Source: Candidatus Fermentithermobacillaceae bacterium (GTDB lineage Bacteria; Bacillota; Sulfobacillia; Fermentithermobacillales; Fermentithermobacillaceae). Taken from it: 64,000 bases of DNA. The notes under the pieces are model-generated. The model had not been told where the DNA came from, ran no database searches, and saw only the letters and a program-made list of their open reading frames with translations. Shown piece by piece: positions 44,235 through 53,005 of the stretch (position 1 is its first letter; every line of letters starts with the position of its first letter). A program made the position numbers and the translations under genes. Where the stretch lies: NCBI GenBank assembly GCA_012837895.1, contig DUQH01000003.1:62001-126000 (forward strand). Reading direction: 5' to 3'.

Positions 44235-45695
44235 ATGTCCAACTTCAAGTACAAGTTCCAGATGTACAAACATCTGCAGGCAAAGACACCGGAGATTTAC
44301 GCAGAAGCCCGCAAAGCAGCTGACGACCTTGGTATCACCAAGTACAGAGGCCAGATAGGGCTTACAGGCGCTATCTCAGGCTGCCCAGCGCCAATGAGGA
44401 AGAATGTGGCGGAAGCTATCATGGAAGGCGAACGCCGCACCATCCCCTTGGCAACCCTGGTCGATGAAATCAGGGAGATCGTAAAAGACGTATACGGTGA
44501 CGAGTACGATGCTTGTCCCGTAGCTACCTGCGAAGGTGGCCTTTGGGTTACTTTTGACACACTGTTCTCACCGCCTATCTCCGGCCGCGGAGACAAGTAT
44601 CGCGCAAGATACATAGTACCGTGGGAGAAGCACATGCATCACCAGGCCGGTTACGGACGCCCGGTACCTCCTAAGTACAAGGAAATCCTTGCAGACCGTG
44701 GAACCACCCCCGGCGAGTTCGGGTTCTCAGGAAAACGCCTGGACAATTTGGATGTAGTCATCGTGCCTCTGGAAGGCGCCAAGTACGACCTGCACGGGAT
44801 CAAGTATCATCCAGTTCCCATGCTGACTGAAGTCGATGTCGAGGCGTCCCTCGAGGTAATCGCAGCCACTGCAGAATCCCACGCTCCTTACGTGTCAGGA
44901 TTCGCATCCTTGGCCTATGACACTCCCGGATACGGTTACGGGGCAAAAGATGAGACAGGAACTCCTCTCCTGCAGAAGGGCTTGGCCGAACTTGCCAAGG
45001 AATTCGACGTACCGTACGTCCTCGACAACGCGTGGGGACTCCCCTTCGTAGGCCACGACCTGAGGAAGTCAGGCGGAGACGTCATCATCTACAGCATGGA
45101 CAAAGCCTCCGGTTCAGGAACCTCAGGCCTGATTATCGGGCGTGAAGACGTAATGGTCCCGATAAGGCGCGGCATGGGCTTCCATGGCGACAGGTACGGC
45201 ACCACCGCTTCCTACGGCAAAGCCGCCTACGTAATGATCGACCCGGGCAAGGAAGCACTGCTCACACAAGTTGCCGTGCTCAAAGACCTGAGAGACAACC
45301 CGAAGATGTACACTGAACAGGTAGACAAACTGTATGAAATCGTGACTTCCGAGCTTGACAAGGTCCATCCCAAGCTCAAGCAAGGACTGCTCGTCTCCAA
45401 ATCCTACAACTCGGGAACAGTCGAAATCAACTACGAGAATACATGGAAAGAAGGAATGGGCTTCCCCATCTTCTCCATCGAAGACATGTACGCAGGCTCC
45501 CACCTGCTGCAGGTGGGCTGCGCCCAGATGGGCATCATAGCCACCATCTCCTACGACGGCAACATCTTCATCTCACCCGGTCAGGGCACTTCCGACGAGG
45601 AAGGCAACTTGGATGAAGAAAAGATGCGTCTGGCCGTCAAAGGCCTGCTCACACTCATGGAAATCATCGGGAGAAACGCAGGATTCTTATCCTAG
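44235..45695 (+). CDS. Fold-type I PLP-dependent enzyme, specificity unknown
   Basis: A 486-residue protein with the layout of a fold-type I PLP enzyme: PLP-Asp type segment FDVPYVLDNAWGLPFVGHD near residue 260, followed by a Schiff-base Lys candidate in IIYSMDKASGSGTSGLIIG near residue 295. The N-terminal ITKYRGQIGLTGAISGCPAP and CPVATCEGGLWVTFDTLFSP blocks do not match any family I know well. It could be a lyase, desulfurase or aminotransferase relative. A terminator follows, so the pair with the 43743 gene forms a two-gene unit. Confidence 0.75.
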   Translation: MSNFKYKFQMYKHLQAKTPEIYAEARKAADDLGITKYRGQIGLTGAISGCPAPMRKNVAEAIMEGERRTIPLATLVDEIREIVKDVYGDEYDACPVATCEGGLWVTFDTLFSPPISGRGDKYRARYIVPWEKHMHHQAGYGRPVPPKYKEILADRGTTPGEFGFSGKRLDNLDVVIVPLEGAKYDLHGIKYHPVPMLTEVDVEASLEVIAATAESHAPYVSGFASLAYDTPGYGYGAKDETGTPLLQKGLAELAKEFDVPYVLDNAWGLPFVGHDLRKSGGDVIIYSMDKASGSGTSGLIIGREDVMVPIRRGMGFHGDRYGTTASYGKAAYVMIDPGKEALLTQVAVLKDLRDNPKMYTEQVDKLYEIVTSELDKVHPKLKQGLLVSKSYNSGTVEINYENTWKEGMGFPIFSIEDMYAGSHLLQVGCAQMGIIATISYDGNIFISPGQGTSDEEGNLDEEKMRLAVKGLLTLMEIIGRNAGFLS

Positions 45696-45710
45696 CCTTC
45701 CCCCATATGA

Positions 45711-45746
45711 AACCGGAGGCGGGTACATTGCCCGCCTCCGGTTTTG
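45711..45746. terminator. Strong terminator hairpin between convergent genes
   Basis: AACCGGAGGCGGG (45711-45723), a 7-nt loop and CCCGCCTCCGGTT (45731-45743) make a perfect 13-bp stem with TTT within and after the right arm. It ends the PLP-enzyme transcript and may also act on the opposing ABC transporter transcript. Confidence 0.85.
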
Positions 45747-45781
45747 TCATGGCTAAGGTCAATCAGCCAATGAGCTTCAGG

Positions 45782-47479
45782 TTACAGCTTGGGATATACC
45801 GATTCGGCCGCGCTATCAAGCCAGGTGAGCAGCCCATAAGAAGACACCGCCATCAGCACGCCTAGGACGGCATACAGCAGCCGGATAGATAGTCCCAGTA
45901 AGAGAAAGCCTCTTGTCACCAATACCAGGATACCCAAGTACAGTAACGAAAACAGCCACGCCACCAAGGTCTGGAAGTTGCCTTTCATGGCTTGCTGGGG
46001 TTCAGTCCAGTTGACTTTCGGACTGCGCAAGTCATTCAACAGACATATGATGCTCACCGGTGCGGATACCAGGATACCCAAGGCTATGAGTACCACAGAC
46101 CGCACAAAGTCAAGTTTCAGGAACCATATAGCCGCGCCTGCAAGTATTGCCAGTTGCGCCAAGGAAAACAACAGGCTGTAGATGAGCTTTGCTCGCATCT
46201 GTACCTTGGGGGCTACGGGGATGAGTTTGCTCATCCAGAACATGGGCCCTTCTCTGGACACTGCAGTTGATGCAACCTGGTTCATCCCCGTGAACAAGCC
46301 GTGGATCCCCAGCATGACCAGGACCACTACGTCTTTTGTCTTGGCGCCCAACAAGGTCTGGAGGATTTGCGGTATCGCGTCTCCTCCTGTGATGTACATG
46401 GATACTACCAAGATGGGGAGAACCAACAGGTTGAGCAAGACCGTCAAGAGAAAGTTGGGCGTCCGGGCTATGATCCTGTGTTCCCTGAGTATCAGCGCAC
46501 TCATGGTACCCCTTGGCCTTGCAACCGCCGCGCCGGCCCTGGGAACATGCTTCTTGGTAGCTCCGGAGCTTGCCGGGGCAATCCCGCCAAAGAACCAGCC
46601 CTGGGTCAATGAGATCACAAGGTTGACTAAGCCTACAGACACGCCTGCATAAAGCGCTAATCCCAACAACTGCCTGGCCGCATCGCCGCCGGTAAGCGCC
46701 CATGCCGCCCATTTGAGCACAGGGTAGTATCCTGCCGCTGTACTGACCAGGCCGTCCCTCTCCATGAGTCTGGCTATAAGGGTTTCCGGACCGTAACGGA
46801 GCATTGTGTTGTTGAGGTACTGAAACGCAAATATGAGCACCACAAATACCAGTCCCAACAAAACCCTGAACGTGTCCCGCCTACGCGAACCCGCGGTGGC
46901 TTTCATAATAGGCACCAGTATCAACAAGCTGACGCCAAGGGGAACCAAGGGAATAAGCAGGTATACCAGCAAGGCAAGGGGCCAGTAAACTGCACCGCCC
47001 AGGTTCTTGCCCAGGGTTATGAGAAAGGGCGCTACCACAAAGGCCGCGATTACCAGTTGGCCGGCATAAACCACGGCCACTTTGCCGTACATTATCTGCC
47101 ACGGTTTCAGAGGAAACGACTGCAGCTGATCCAGGTCGCTGCTGTAATACATGCTGGACATGAGGTGACTCAGGCCGAATAACACCACCGTTAACTGCCC
47201 TGCCAACACGGCAATCACCACAGCCAACCCCGGCTGGTTTGCCCGTACAAGTTCCAACGTCAAGCTATCTGCAAGCCTGAACAACATCACGGTGAAGGGA
47301 ATGAAAGCCAAGGCCACGAGCGCCAGGTAGAGGTATCCGTACTGACGTTTGCTCTCGTCCATCCCAAGGCTCTCTACCAGTTTCCCTGGGTTGTACCGGA
47401 CCTTGAGCTGCATCCTCACCAGTGCCCAGAAAGGCTTCCGGGTACCTTTCCTCTTGAACCCTCTTATAGCGGTGGTCAC
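45782..47479 (-). CDS. ABC transporter permease, ABC-2-like large type
   Basis: A 565-residue polytopic membrane protein with about 12 predicted helices. An N-terminal soluble segment is followed by helices near residues 48-70 and 85-108, then the conserved SSDLDQLQSFPLKPWQIMYGK loop. Two halves of similar topology are joined by a cytoplasmic linker rich in Lys and Arg (about 310-335). This resembles the putative permease subunits paired with single exporter ATPases in Bacillota. The ATPase gene overlaps no base and lies 19 bp upstream. The substrate is unknown. GTG 47479 follows GGGGGG. Confidence 0.82.
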   Translation of the reverse strand: MTTAIRGFKRKGTRKPFWALVRMQLKVRYNPGKLVESLGMDESKRQYGYLYLALVALAFIPFTVMLFRLADSLTLELVRANQPGLAVVIAVLAGQLTVVLFGLSHLMSSMYYSSDLDQLQSFPLKPWQIMYGKVAVVYAGQLVIAAFVVAPFLITLGKNLGGAVYWPLALLVYLLIPLVPLGVSLLILVPIMKATAGSRRRDTFRVLLGLVFVVLIFAFQYLNNTMLRYGPETLIARLMERDGLVSTAAGYYPVLKWAAWALTGGDAARQLLGLALYAGVSVGLVNLVISLTQGWFFGGIAPASSGATKKHVPRAGAAVARPRGTMSALILREHRIIARTPNFLLTVLLNLLVLPILVVSMYITGGDAIPQILQTLLGAKTKDVVVLVMLGIHGLFTGMNQVASTAVSREGPMFWMSKLIPVAPKVQMRAKLIYSLLFSLAQLAILAGAAIWFLKLDFVRSVVLIALGILVSAPVSIICLLNDLRSPKVNWTEPQQAMKGNFQTLVAWLFSLLYLGILVLVTRGFLLLGLSIRLLYAVLGVLMAVSSYGLLTWLDSAAESVYPKL

Positions 47480-47498
47480 AACTATCCCCCCATCCGTG

Positions 47499-48263
47499 TC
47501 ACTTGGCCAAGGACGCCAGTTGCTCCTGGGGCAGTTTGGCTCCTGTAACCTCCAGGAAGATCTCTTCCAGGGATTTGTCTCCCTCTTTAGCGAACAGTTC
47601 TTTCATTTCTTCCACGGTGTTCACCGCAATGAGTTTGCCTTTGTGGATGATGCCCACCCGATCGCACAGCCTTTCGGCCACTTCCAGCACATGGGTGGAG
47701 AAGAACACCGCTCCCCCCTGTTCAACGTGGGAACGCATGAGCTCCTTCAGCAAGTATGAAGACCTGGGATCCAGGCCAACCATGGGTTCATCCAGAACCC
47801 ACACCGGAGGGCGGTGCATGAGCGAGCCTATCAAGGCGATCTTCTGGCGCATACCCCTGGAATAGCTGCCGATGGGGTCGTTCACTGCGTGAAGCATCTC
47901 GAAGGTCTCAAGCATCTTCACAGCTTCAGCCTCCCGCCTTACCCCGGGAACCCCATATACATCGCACACAAAGTCAAGGTATTCGGCTCCTGTTAGTTTT
48001 TCCCACAGTTGAGCTTCGTCAGGAACATAGCCTATCCGCTTCTTGGCCTCTATAGGGTTATCGAGCATGCTGATACCGGCTACTTCGATTGAGCCTTCAT
48101 CGGGTTGAAGGATCCCCACCAGCATTTTGATGGTGGTTGTCTTTCCGGCACCGTTAGGCCCCAGAAACCCGAAGATCTCACCGGGAATCACATGCAAGCC
48201 CAGACTGTCTACAGCCTTTACTTCACGGCCGTAGCTCTTGGAAACCTTGGACATCTTAATCAT
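47499..48263 (-). CDS. ABC transporter ATP-binding protein
   Basis: An exporter-type ABC ATPase of 254 residues. Walker A is GFLGPNGAGKTTTIKML, the signature is SYSRGMRQKIAL (SRGMRQ variant common in ABC-2 exporters), Walker B is PPVWVLDEPMVGLD, and the switch His is in FFSTHVLE. I start at ATG 48263, nine bases after GGAGG. It pairs with the permease downstream as an export system of unknown cargo. Confidence 0.9.
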   Translation of the reverse strand: MIKMSKVSKSYGREVKAVDSLGLHVIPGEIFGFLGPNGAGKTTTIKMLVGILQPDEGSIEVAGISMLDNPIEAKKRIGYVPDEAQLWEKLTGAEYLDFVCDVYGVPGVRREAEAVKMLETFEMLHAVNDPIGSYSRGMRQKIALIGSLMHRPPVWVLDEPMVGLDPRSSYLLKELMRSHVEQGGAVFFSTHVLEVAERLCDRVGIIHKGKLIAVNTVEEMKELFAKEGDKSLEEIFLEVTGAKLPQEQLASLAK

Positions 48264-48311
48264 CCATGTACACCTCCACTGCACTTGGGAATAACATGGC
48301 GAATGGGACAT

Positions 48312-50579
48312 TCATACACTAATGTAATACGCATGGACCATATCTTGGTAACCCAGTTTGATGATTTCCGCCTCCAAGCAGGCGCTGCACCTCTTGACTA
48401 CCAGTCCGTCGGCGGTAACCGTCCCGGCCGGTGTAAAGGGCACCTTGTTGTCGCGGCAGAGTGCCTCAATGTGACGTTCGTGCTCCGGTGCAAAACTCAC
48501 GATGACCACGGAATCGCTCTCCCCGAAGAGTACCCCGTCAGGCCTGTGGGAAGGCTCAATTATCCCGTGGAGGGCGCCCAGGCGGATGTCTGCGCCCCTG
48601 GCTCCCTCTTGGCCCCAGATACACGACTGGGCCAGGGCAACTGCCAAACCGCCTAATGAAACGCTATGGGCTGAAGCAAACAGCCCCTGCTTTGCCCCCT
48701 CGGTTAAGACCCTGACGATGCCTGTTTCCATCTCAAGGTCAGGATACCTTATGTCCCCGGCGGCAACATCGTGAACCTGGTCAAGATACTCACTGCCGTG
48801 CAACGATTTGGTGTCCCCGTACACTTTCCCGACAATGGCAATCTTGTGGCCGGCAGCTTTGAACCCTGGCGTAACTACCTTGCCCACATCTTCCAATAGC
48901 CCGATCATCCCTATGACAGGTGTGGGGTAAACCGGTTCACCCTGGGTTTCGTTGTACAAGCTTACGTTGCCTCCGGTAACAGGAGTGCCCAGCGCAGTGC
49001 ACGCTTCTGCCATACCTTCAACGCTTTCTTTCAGTTGCCAGAAGATTTCGGGTTTCTCAGGGTTGCCGAAGTTCAGGCAGTTGCTGATTGCCAAAGGAAC
49101 AGCCCCGGCTGCTGCTATGGTCCTGGCTGCATGGGCAACAGCCCACTGGGTACCTGCCCTGGGATTCAAGTAAACCACCCTGCCGTTACACCTGGTGGTG
49201 ATCGCCAAGCCCTTGGAGGTCCCCTCTACCCTGATTATCCCGGCCCCCGCCTCAGGAATCTGGACTTGGGTCTGATCTTCACTTGGGTCATTACCAAACC
49301 GGCTGTACAACGCCTGTTTTGAAACTACATTCGGTGAAGCCAGAAGTTCAGTCAAAATGCCGTTGAATTCATCTACTTCTGGAACAGGGATGGAGCCCGC
49401 TGAAAATCTCTTGACATCTTCCAGGTATCCAGGCTCTTTGAATTCAGGATCGTATACAGGGGCCTGGGTCAATAGCTTCACAGGCAGGTCAGCTACTTTG
49501 ACACCGTTTTCGTAAACCTGAAGATTGCCGGAATCATTGACCACACCTATCTCGGCAACATTGAGGCCCCACTTCTCGCCGATCTCCATCACTTTGTCAA
49601 TATTTTCAGGTGACACAATAAGAAGCATGCGTTCCTGGCTTTCTGACAGCATGATTTCGTAAGCGGTCATCCCTTCTTCCCTTACCGGAACCTTAGAAAC
49701 CTCGATGGCAAGCCCTGTACTTGCCCTGGCTGCCGTTTCCGCTCCGGAAGAAGTAATCCCTGCGGCACCCATGTCCTGGATTCCCAAGACTGCGCCTTCC
49801 GCCATCATTTCCAGGCAAGCTTCAATCAAGCGTTTGCCCATCAGGGGATCACCCGCTGTGACCTTGGAGGACCCTTCCTCGCCGACGCCACCGAGTTCGT
49901 CAGAAGCAAAGGTACATCCGTGGATGCCATCCCTTCCTGTGGAGTTGCCCACGATCATGACCACGTTGCCAACCCCTGCAGCTAAGCCCTTGTGGAGGTC
50001 ATCGTGGCACAAGATGCCGGCGCACAATACGTTGCATAGAGGGTTGTTGGTGTACTGTGGTGCAAACATGATCTCAGAGCTAATTGTCGGTATGCCGAGG
50101 GTATTGCCGTAGCCGGTTGCCCCTGCAATCGCCTGGGAAAAAAGGAACCTTGTCCTTTCACCCCCTGGAGGGCCAAACCTCAAAGAACTTGCCAAAGCCA
50201 CAGGGCGTGAACCCATGGCGAGGATATCCCGTACAATTCCCCCTACTCCTGTAGCTGCCCCTTCATAAGGTTCAACTGCGCAAGGGTGATTGTGGGATTC
50301 AATCTTGAAAGCTGCGCCCATCCCGTCTCCCATGTCTACCACGCCTGCGTTTTCGCCGGGGCCAACCAGAATCTGCGGGCCCGTCACAGGCAGCTTCTTG
50401 AGAAGGTTCTTTGAATGCTTGTACCCGCAATGTTCTGACCACATTACGGCAAACATCCCTAATTCGGTGAAATCCGGCTCGCGGCCGAGCTGTTCAACGA
50501 TCAGGCGGTATTCGTCATCTCTTAGGCCCATCTCTCTCCAAATACCATCTCTAAGTGTTCCGTTATGATTGCTCACCAT
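48312..50579 (-). CDS. purL: Phosphoribosylformylglycinamidine synthase subunit PurL
   Basis: The small-type PurL of the PurLSQ complex, making FGAM from FGAR, ATP and glutamine-derived ammonia. The core shows WSEHCGYKHSK, KIESHNHPCAVEPYEGAATGVGG and GMGAAGITSSGAETAARA. At 755 residues it lacks a fused glutaminase, so PurS and PurQ are needed, but neither is in the window. It is followed by purB and the GMP synthase subunit upstream in transcription order. GGGGGCGGGC precedes ATG 50579. Confidence 0.95.
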   Translation of the reverse strand: MVSNHNGTLRDGIWREMGLRDDEYRLIVEQLGREPDFTELGMFAVMWSEHCGYKHSKNLLKKLPVTGPQILVGPGENAGVVDMGDGMGAAFKIESHNHPCAVEPYEGAATGVGGIVRDILAMGSRPVALASSLRFGPPGGERTRFLFSQAIAGATGYGNTLGIPTISSEIMFAPQYTNNPLCNVLCAGILCHDDLHKGLAAGVGNVVMIVGNSTGRDGIHGCTFASDELGGVGEEGSSKVTAGDPLMGKRLIEACLEMMAEGAVLGIQDMGAAGITSSGAETAARASTGLAIEVSKVPVREEGMTAYEIMLSESQERMLLIVSPENIDKVMEIGEKWGLNVAEIGVVNDSGNLQVYENGVKVADLPVKLLTQAPVYDPEFKEPGYLEDVKRFSAGSIPVPEVDEFNGILTELLASPNVVSKQALYSRFGNDPSEDQTQVQIPEAGAGIIRVEGTSKGLAITTRCNGRVVYLNPRAGTQWAVAHAARTIAAAGAVPLAISNCLNFGNPEKPEIFWQLKESVEGMAEACTALGTPVTGGNVSLYNETQGEPVYPTPVIGMIGLLEDVGKVVTPGFKAAGHKIAIVGKVYGDTKSLHGSEYLDQVHDVAAGDIRYPDLEMETGIVRVLTEGAKQGLFASAHSVSLGGLAVALAQSCIWGQEGARGADIRLGALHGIIEPSHRPDGVLFGESDSVVIVSFAPEHERHIEALCRDNKVPFTPAGTVTADGLVVKRCSACLEAEIIKLGYQDMVHAYYISV

Positions 50580-50589
50580 GCCCGCCCCC

Positions 50590-51900
50590 TTAACTGAGAT
50601 TCTTGCCCGTTAGGCCTAGACGTTCAAAAACAGCATCTACATGCACGAGTGTCTTATTCAAATCAAAACACGATTCTATTTCTCCGGCAGCGCAAACCTG
50701 GGAGATTTCAGGATCTTCAAGCACCCTTTGTTTGAAACAGGCGCCCCCTTCCCAGGAAGCCATGGCCAGTTCCTGCACTTTGGCATAAGCCTGTTCGCGG
50801 GCAAACCCTTTGGAAATCAGGAGAAGCATGACTTCTTCAGAAAACACAAGCCCGCCTGTGAGATTCAGGTTAGCGAGCATCCTGTCAGGATACACCCTGA
50901 GGTCAGCCAGGATGCCGGTCATGCGGTTGAGCATGTAGTTAAGCAGAATCACAGAATCAGGCAGGATAATGCGCTCTACAGAAGAGTTTGAGATGTCCCT
51001 TTGATCCCAGAGGTTGTTGTTCTCCATAGCAGCCAGAGCGTAACCCCGCATCAGCCGCGACATACCGCATATTTGCTCCAAGCCTACGGGATTCCTCTTG
51101 TGAGGCATGGCAGAAGAGCCTTTTTGTCCTTGCCTGAAAGGTTCTTCGACTTCCCGGATCTCGGTTCTTGCCAATCCCCTCAAGGTGGTCGCCATTTTCT
51201 CCAAGGTGCCGGCAACTGCAGCAAGAATGCTCACACACATGGCGTGCCTGTCCCGCTGGATTACCTGGTTTGACACAGGAGCAGGCGTAAGTCCCAGTTT
51301 TTCACACACGTATCGTTCCACAAACGGTTCTACGTGAGCGTAAGTGCCAACGGCACCTGAAAGCTTTCCTACTGAAATCTCTGAGACAGCTGATTCAACC
51401 CTGCACAGGTTTCGTTTCATTTCCTCGTACCAGAGAGCAAGCACAAGTCCAAAGGTAACCGGTTCTGCGTGAACCCCGTGGGTCCGTCCTATCATTGGCG
51501 TATGCTTGTACCTCACAGCCATCCTGCCGAGCACGCCCAAGAGTTTGCTTATGTCATCAAAGATGATCATGAGCGAATCCTTGAGCAGTGATGATAAGGC
51601 AGTGTCAACTACGTCGTATGAAGTAAGGCCGTAGTGGATATACTTTCCCGCTTCGCCTGCAGTTTCAGCCACCTGGCTCACAAAGGCGATAACATCGTGC
51701 CGCACCTGGGATTCTATTTCAGCTATCCGTTTCACGTCTATTCTGGCTTTCTCCCTGACAGCCATTGACGTGCCCGGCGGCACTTTCCCGAGGATCTCCC
51801 ACGCCTCCAGGGCAAGTATCTCAACTTCAAGCCAGCGGCGGTACTTGTTTTCATCGCTCCATAAACGGGCCATTTCAGGCCTGGTATAACGGGGGATCAT
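50590..51900 (-). CDS. purB: Adenylosuccinate lyase
   Basis: Lyase acting twice in purine synthesis, on SAICAR and adenylosuccinate. The superfamily signature GSSAMPHKRNPVGLEQI is intact, as are HYGLTSYDVVDTA and MIGRTHGVHAEPVTFG with the catalytic His. I start at ATG 51900, behind GGAGGGAGG, giving 436 residues. It is 10 bp from purL and 14 bp from the GMP synthase gene, so the three purine genes are one unit. Confidence 0.96.
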   Translation of the reverse strand: MIPRYTRPEMARLWSDENKYRRWLEVEILALEAWEILGKVPPGTSMAVREKARIDVKRIAEIESQVRHDVIAFVSQVAETAGEAGKYIHYGLTSYDVVDTALSSLLKDSLMIIFDDISKLLGVLGRMAVRYKHTPMIGRTHGVHAEPVTFGLVLALWYEEMKRNLCRVESAVSEISVGKLSGAVGTYAHVEPFVERYVCEKLGLTPAPVSNQVIQRDRHAMCVSILAAVAGTLEKMATTLRGLARTEIREVEEPFRQGQKGSSAMPHKRNPVGLEQICGMSRLMRGYALAAMENNNLWDQRDISNSSVERIILPDSVILLNYMLNRMTGILADLRVYPDRMLANLNLTGGLVFSEEVMLLLISKGFAREQAYAKVQELAMASWEGGACFKQRVLEDPEISQVCAAGEIESCFDLNKTLVHVDAVFERLGLTGKNLS

Positions 51901-51914
51901 GCGATTCCTCCCTC

Positions 51915-52925
51915 CTATTCCCACTCGATTGTTCCCGGAGGTTTCGAGGTAATGTCATATACTACCCTGTTTACCTGGGGGACTTCTTCAGTAATCTTTA
52001 GCGCTATCCTGTCGAGCAAATCGTGGGGGATTGGAGCCCATTTGGCTATCATAGCATCAGAAGACAATACTGCCCTTATTGCAACCAGATGTCCGCAAGT
52101 CCTCCCGCCTTCTTTGACGCCGACGGTCCTTACATCTGGAAGCACGCAGAAATACTGCCACAGCCTGTCATACCAGCCAGACTTGATGATCTCCCTGTCG
52201 AGCACAGCTTGGGCCTTCCTGAGGATGTCAAGCTTCTCCTGTGTCACCTCGCCCAGTACCCTCACGGCCAAACCGGGCCCTGGGAACGGATGCCTGTAGA
52301 TGAGGGGCTTTGGCAGCCCCAGCTCCTCTCCTACGAGCCTAACTTGCTCTTTGTACAGATCCCTTAAAGGTTCAAGCAGTTCGAGATCCATCTGCTCAGG
52401 TAAGCCCCCTACGTTGTGATGGCTCTTGACCAGCTGCGCCGGCCTCTGGTCTCCTGTATCTTGCTTCGCATCTTCCTCCACGTCTTCCACTGAGGTACCG
52501 GACTCGACCACATCAGAGCGGATAGTGCCCTGAACGAGAAAACGCACGTCCTGGTACTTCGCAGCTTCTTCTTCAAACACCCGTATGAATTCCTCGCCGA
52601 TAATCTTCCGCTTAGCCTCGGGATCCCTCACGCCTGCAAGCCTTGCCAGGAAACGGGAGCTTGCGTCAACCACCCTAAGGTCAATGCCAAGGCCTTCAAA
52701 GGAGGAGACTACAAAGTCAATTTCACCTTCCCTAAGCAGGCCGTTGTCAATCATAACCGGTATCAGCTTGCCGCCTATAGCCCTGTGGACCAAAACAGCT
52801 GCAACCGTGGAGTCTACTCCTCCGGAAATCCCTACAATTGCCCGGGCACTTCCGGTTATTTCCCTGATGCGGGCTACTGAATCGCAGACAAACTGCGTGT
52901 ACCATTCCCTGTCTCCTTGTGCCAT
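51915..52925 (-). CDS. guaA: GMP synthase ATP-pyrophosphatase subunit without glutaminase domain
   Basis: Corresponds to the C-terminal part of GuaA: the ATP-PPase P-loop IVGISGGVDSTVAAVLVHRA near residue 30, the lid region VKSHHNVGGLP, and the dimerisation domain with YRHPFPGPGLAVRVLGEV ending at GTIEWE. The N-terminal class I glutaminase (about 190 residues) is missing, as in the archaeal two-subunit enzyme; the ribosome site GGGAGG before ATG 52925 shows this is the genuine start. Ahead of the lid motif there is an acidic insert of about 14 residues (SVEDVEEDAKQDTGDQ) absent from the Bacillus and E. coli proteins I recall. 336 residues. Confidence 0.9.
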   Translation of the reverse strand: MAQGDREWYTQFVCDSVARIREITGSARAIVGISGGVDSTVAAVLVHRAIGGKLIPVMIDNGLLREGEIDFVVSSFEGLGIDLRVVDASSRFLARLAGVRDPEAKRKIIGEEFIRVFEEEAAKYQDVRFLVQGTIRSDVVESGTSVEDVEEDAKQDTGDQRPAQLVKSHHNVGGLPEQMDLELLEPLRDLYKEQVRLVGEELGLPKPLIYRHPFPGPGLAVRVLGEVTQEKLDILRKAQAVLDREIIKSGWYDRLWQYFCVLPDVRTVGVKEGGRTCGHLVAIRAVLSSDAMIAKWAPIPHDLLDRIALKITEEVPQVNRVVYDITSKPPGTIEWE

Positions 52926-53005
52926 GGTTATCATCCTCCCGTACCCTTCCACACAATGACTGTACCACCTGGAAGGCAAGCCCAACAAGTGCTGTGGTTT
53001 AGTCT

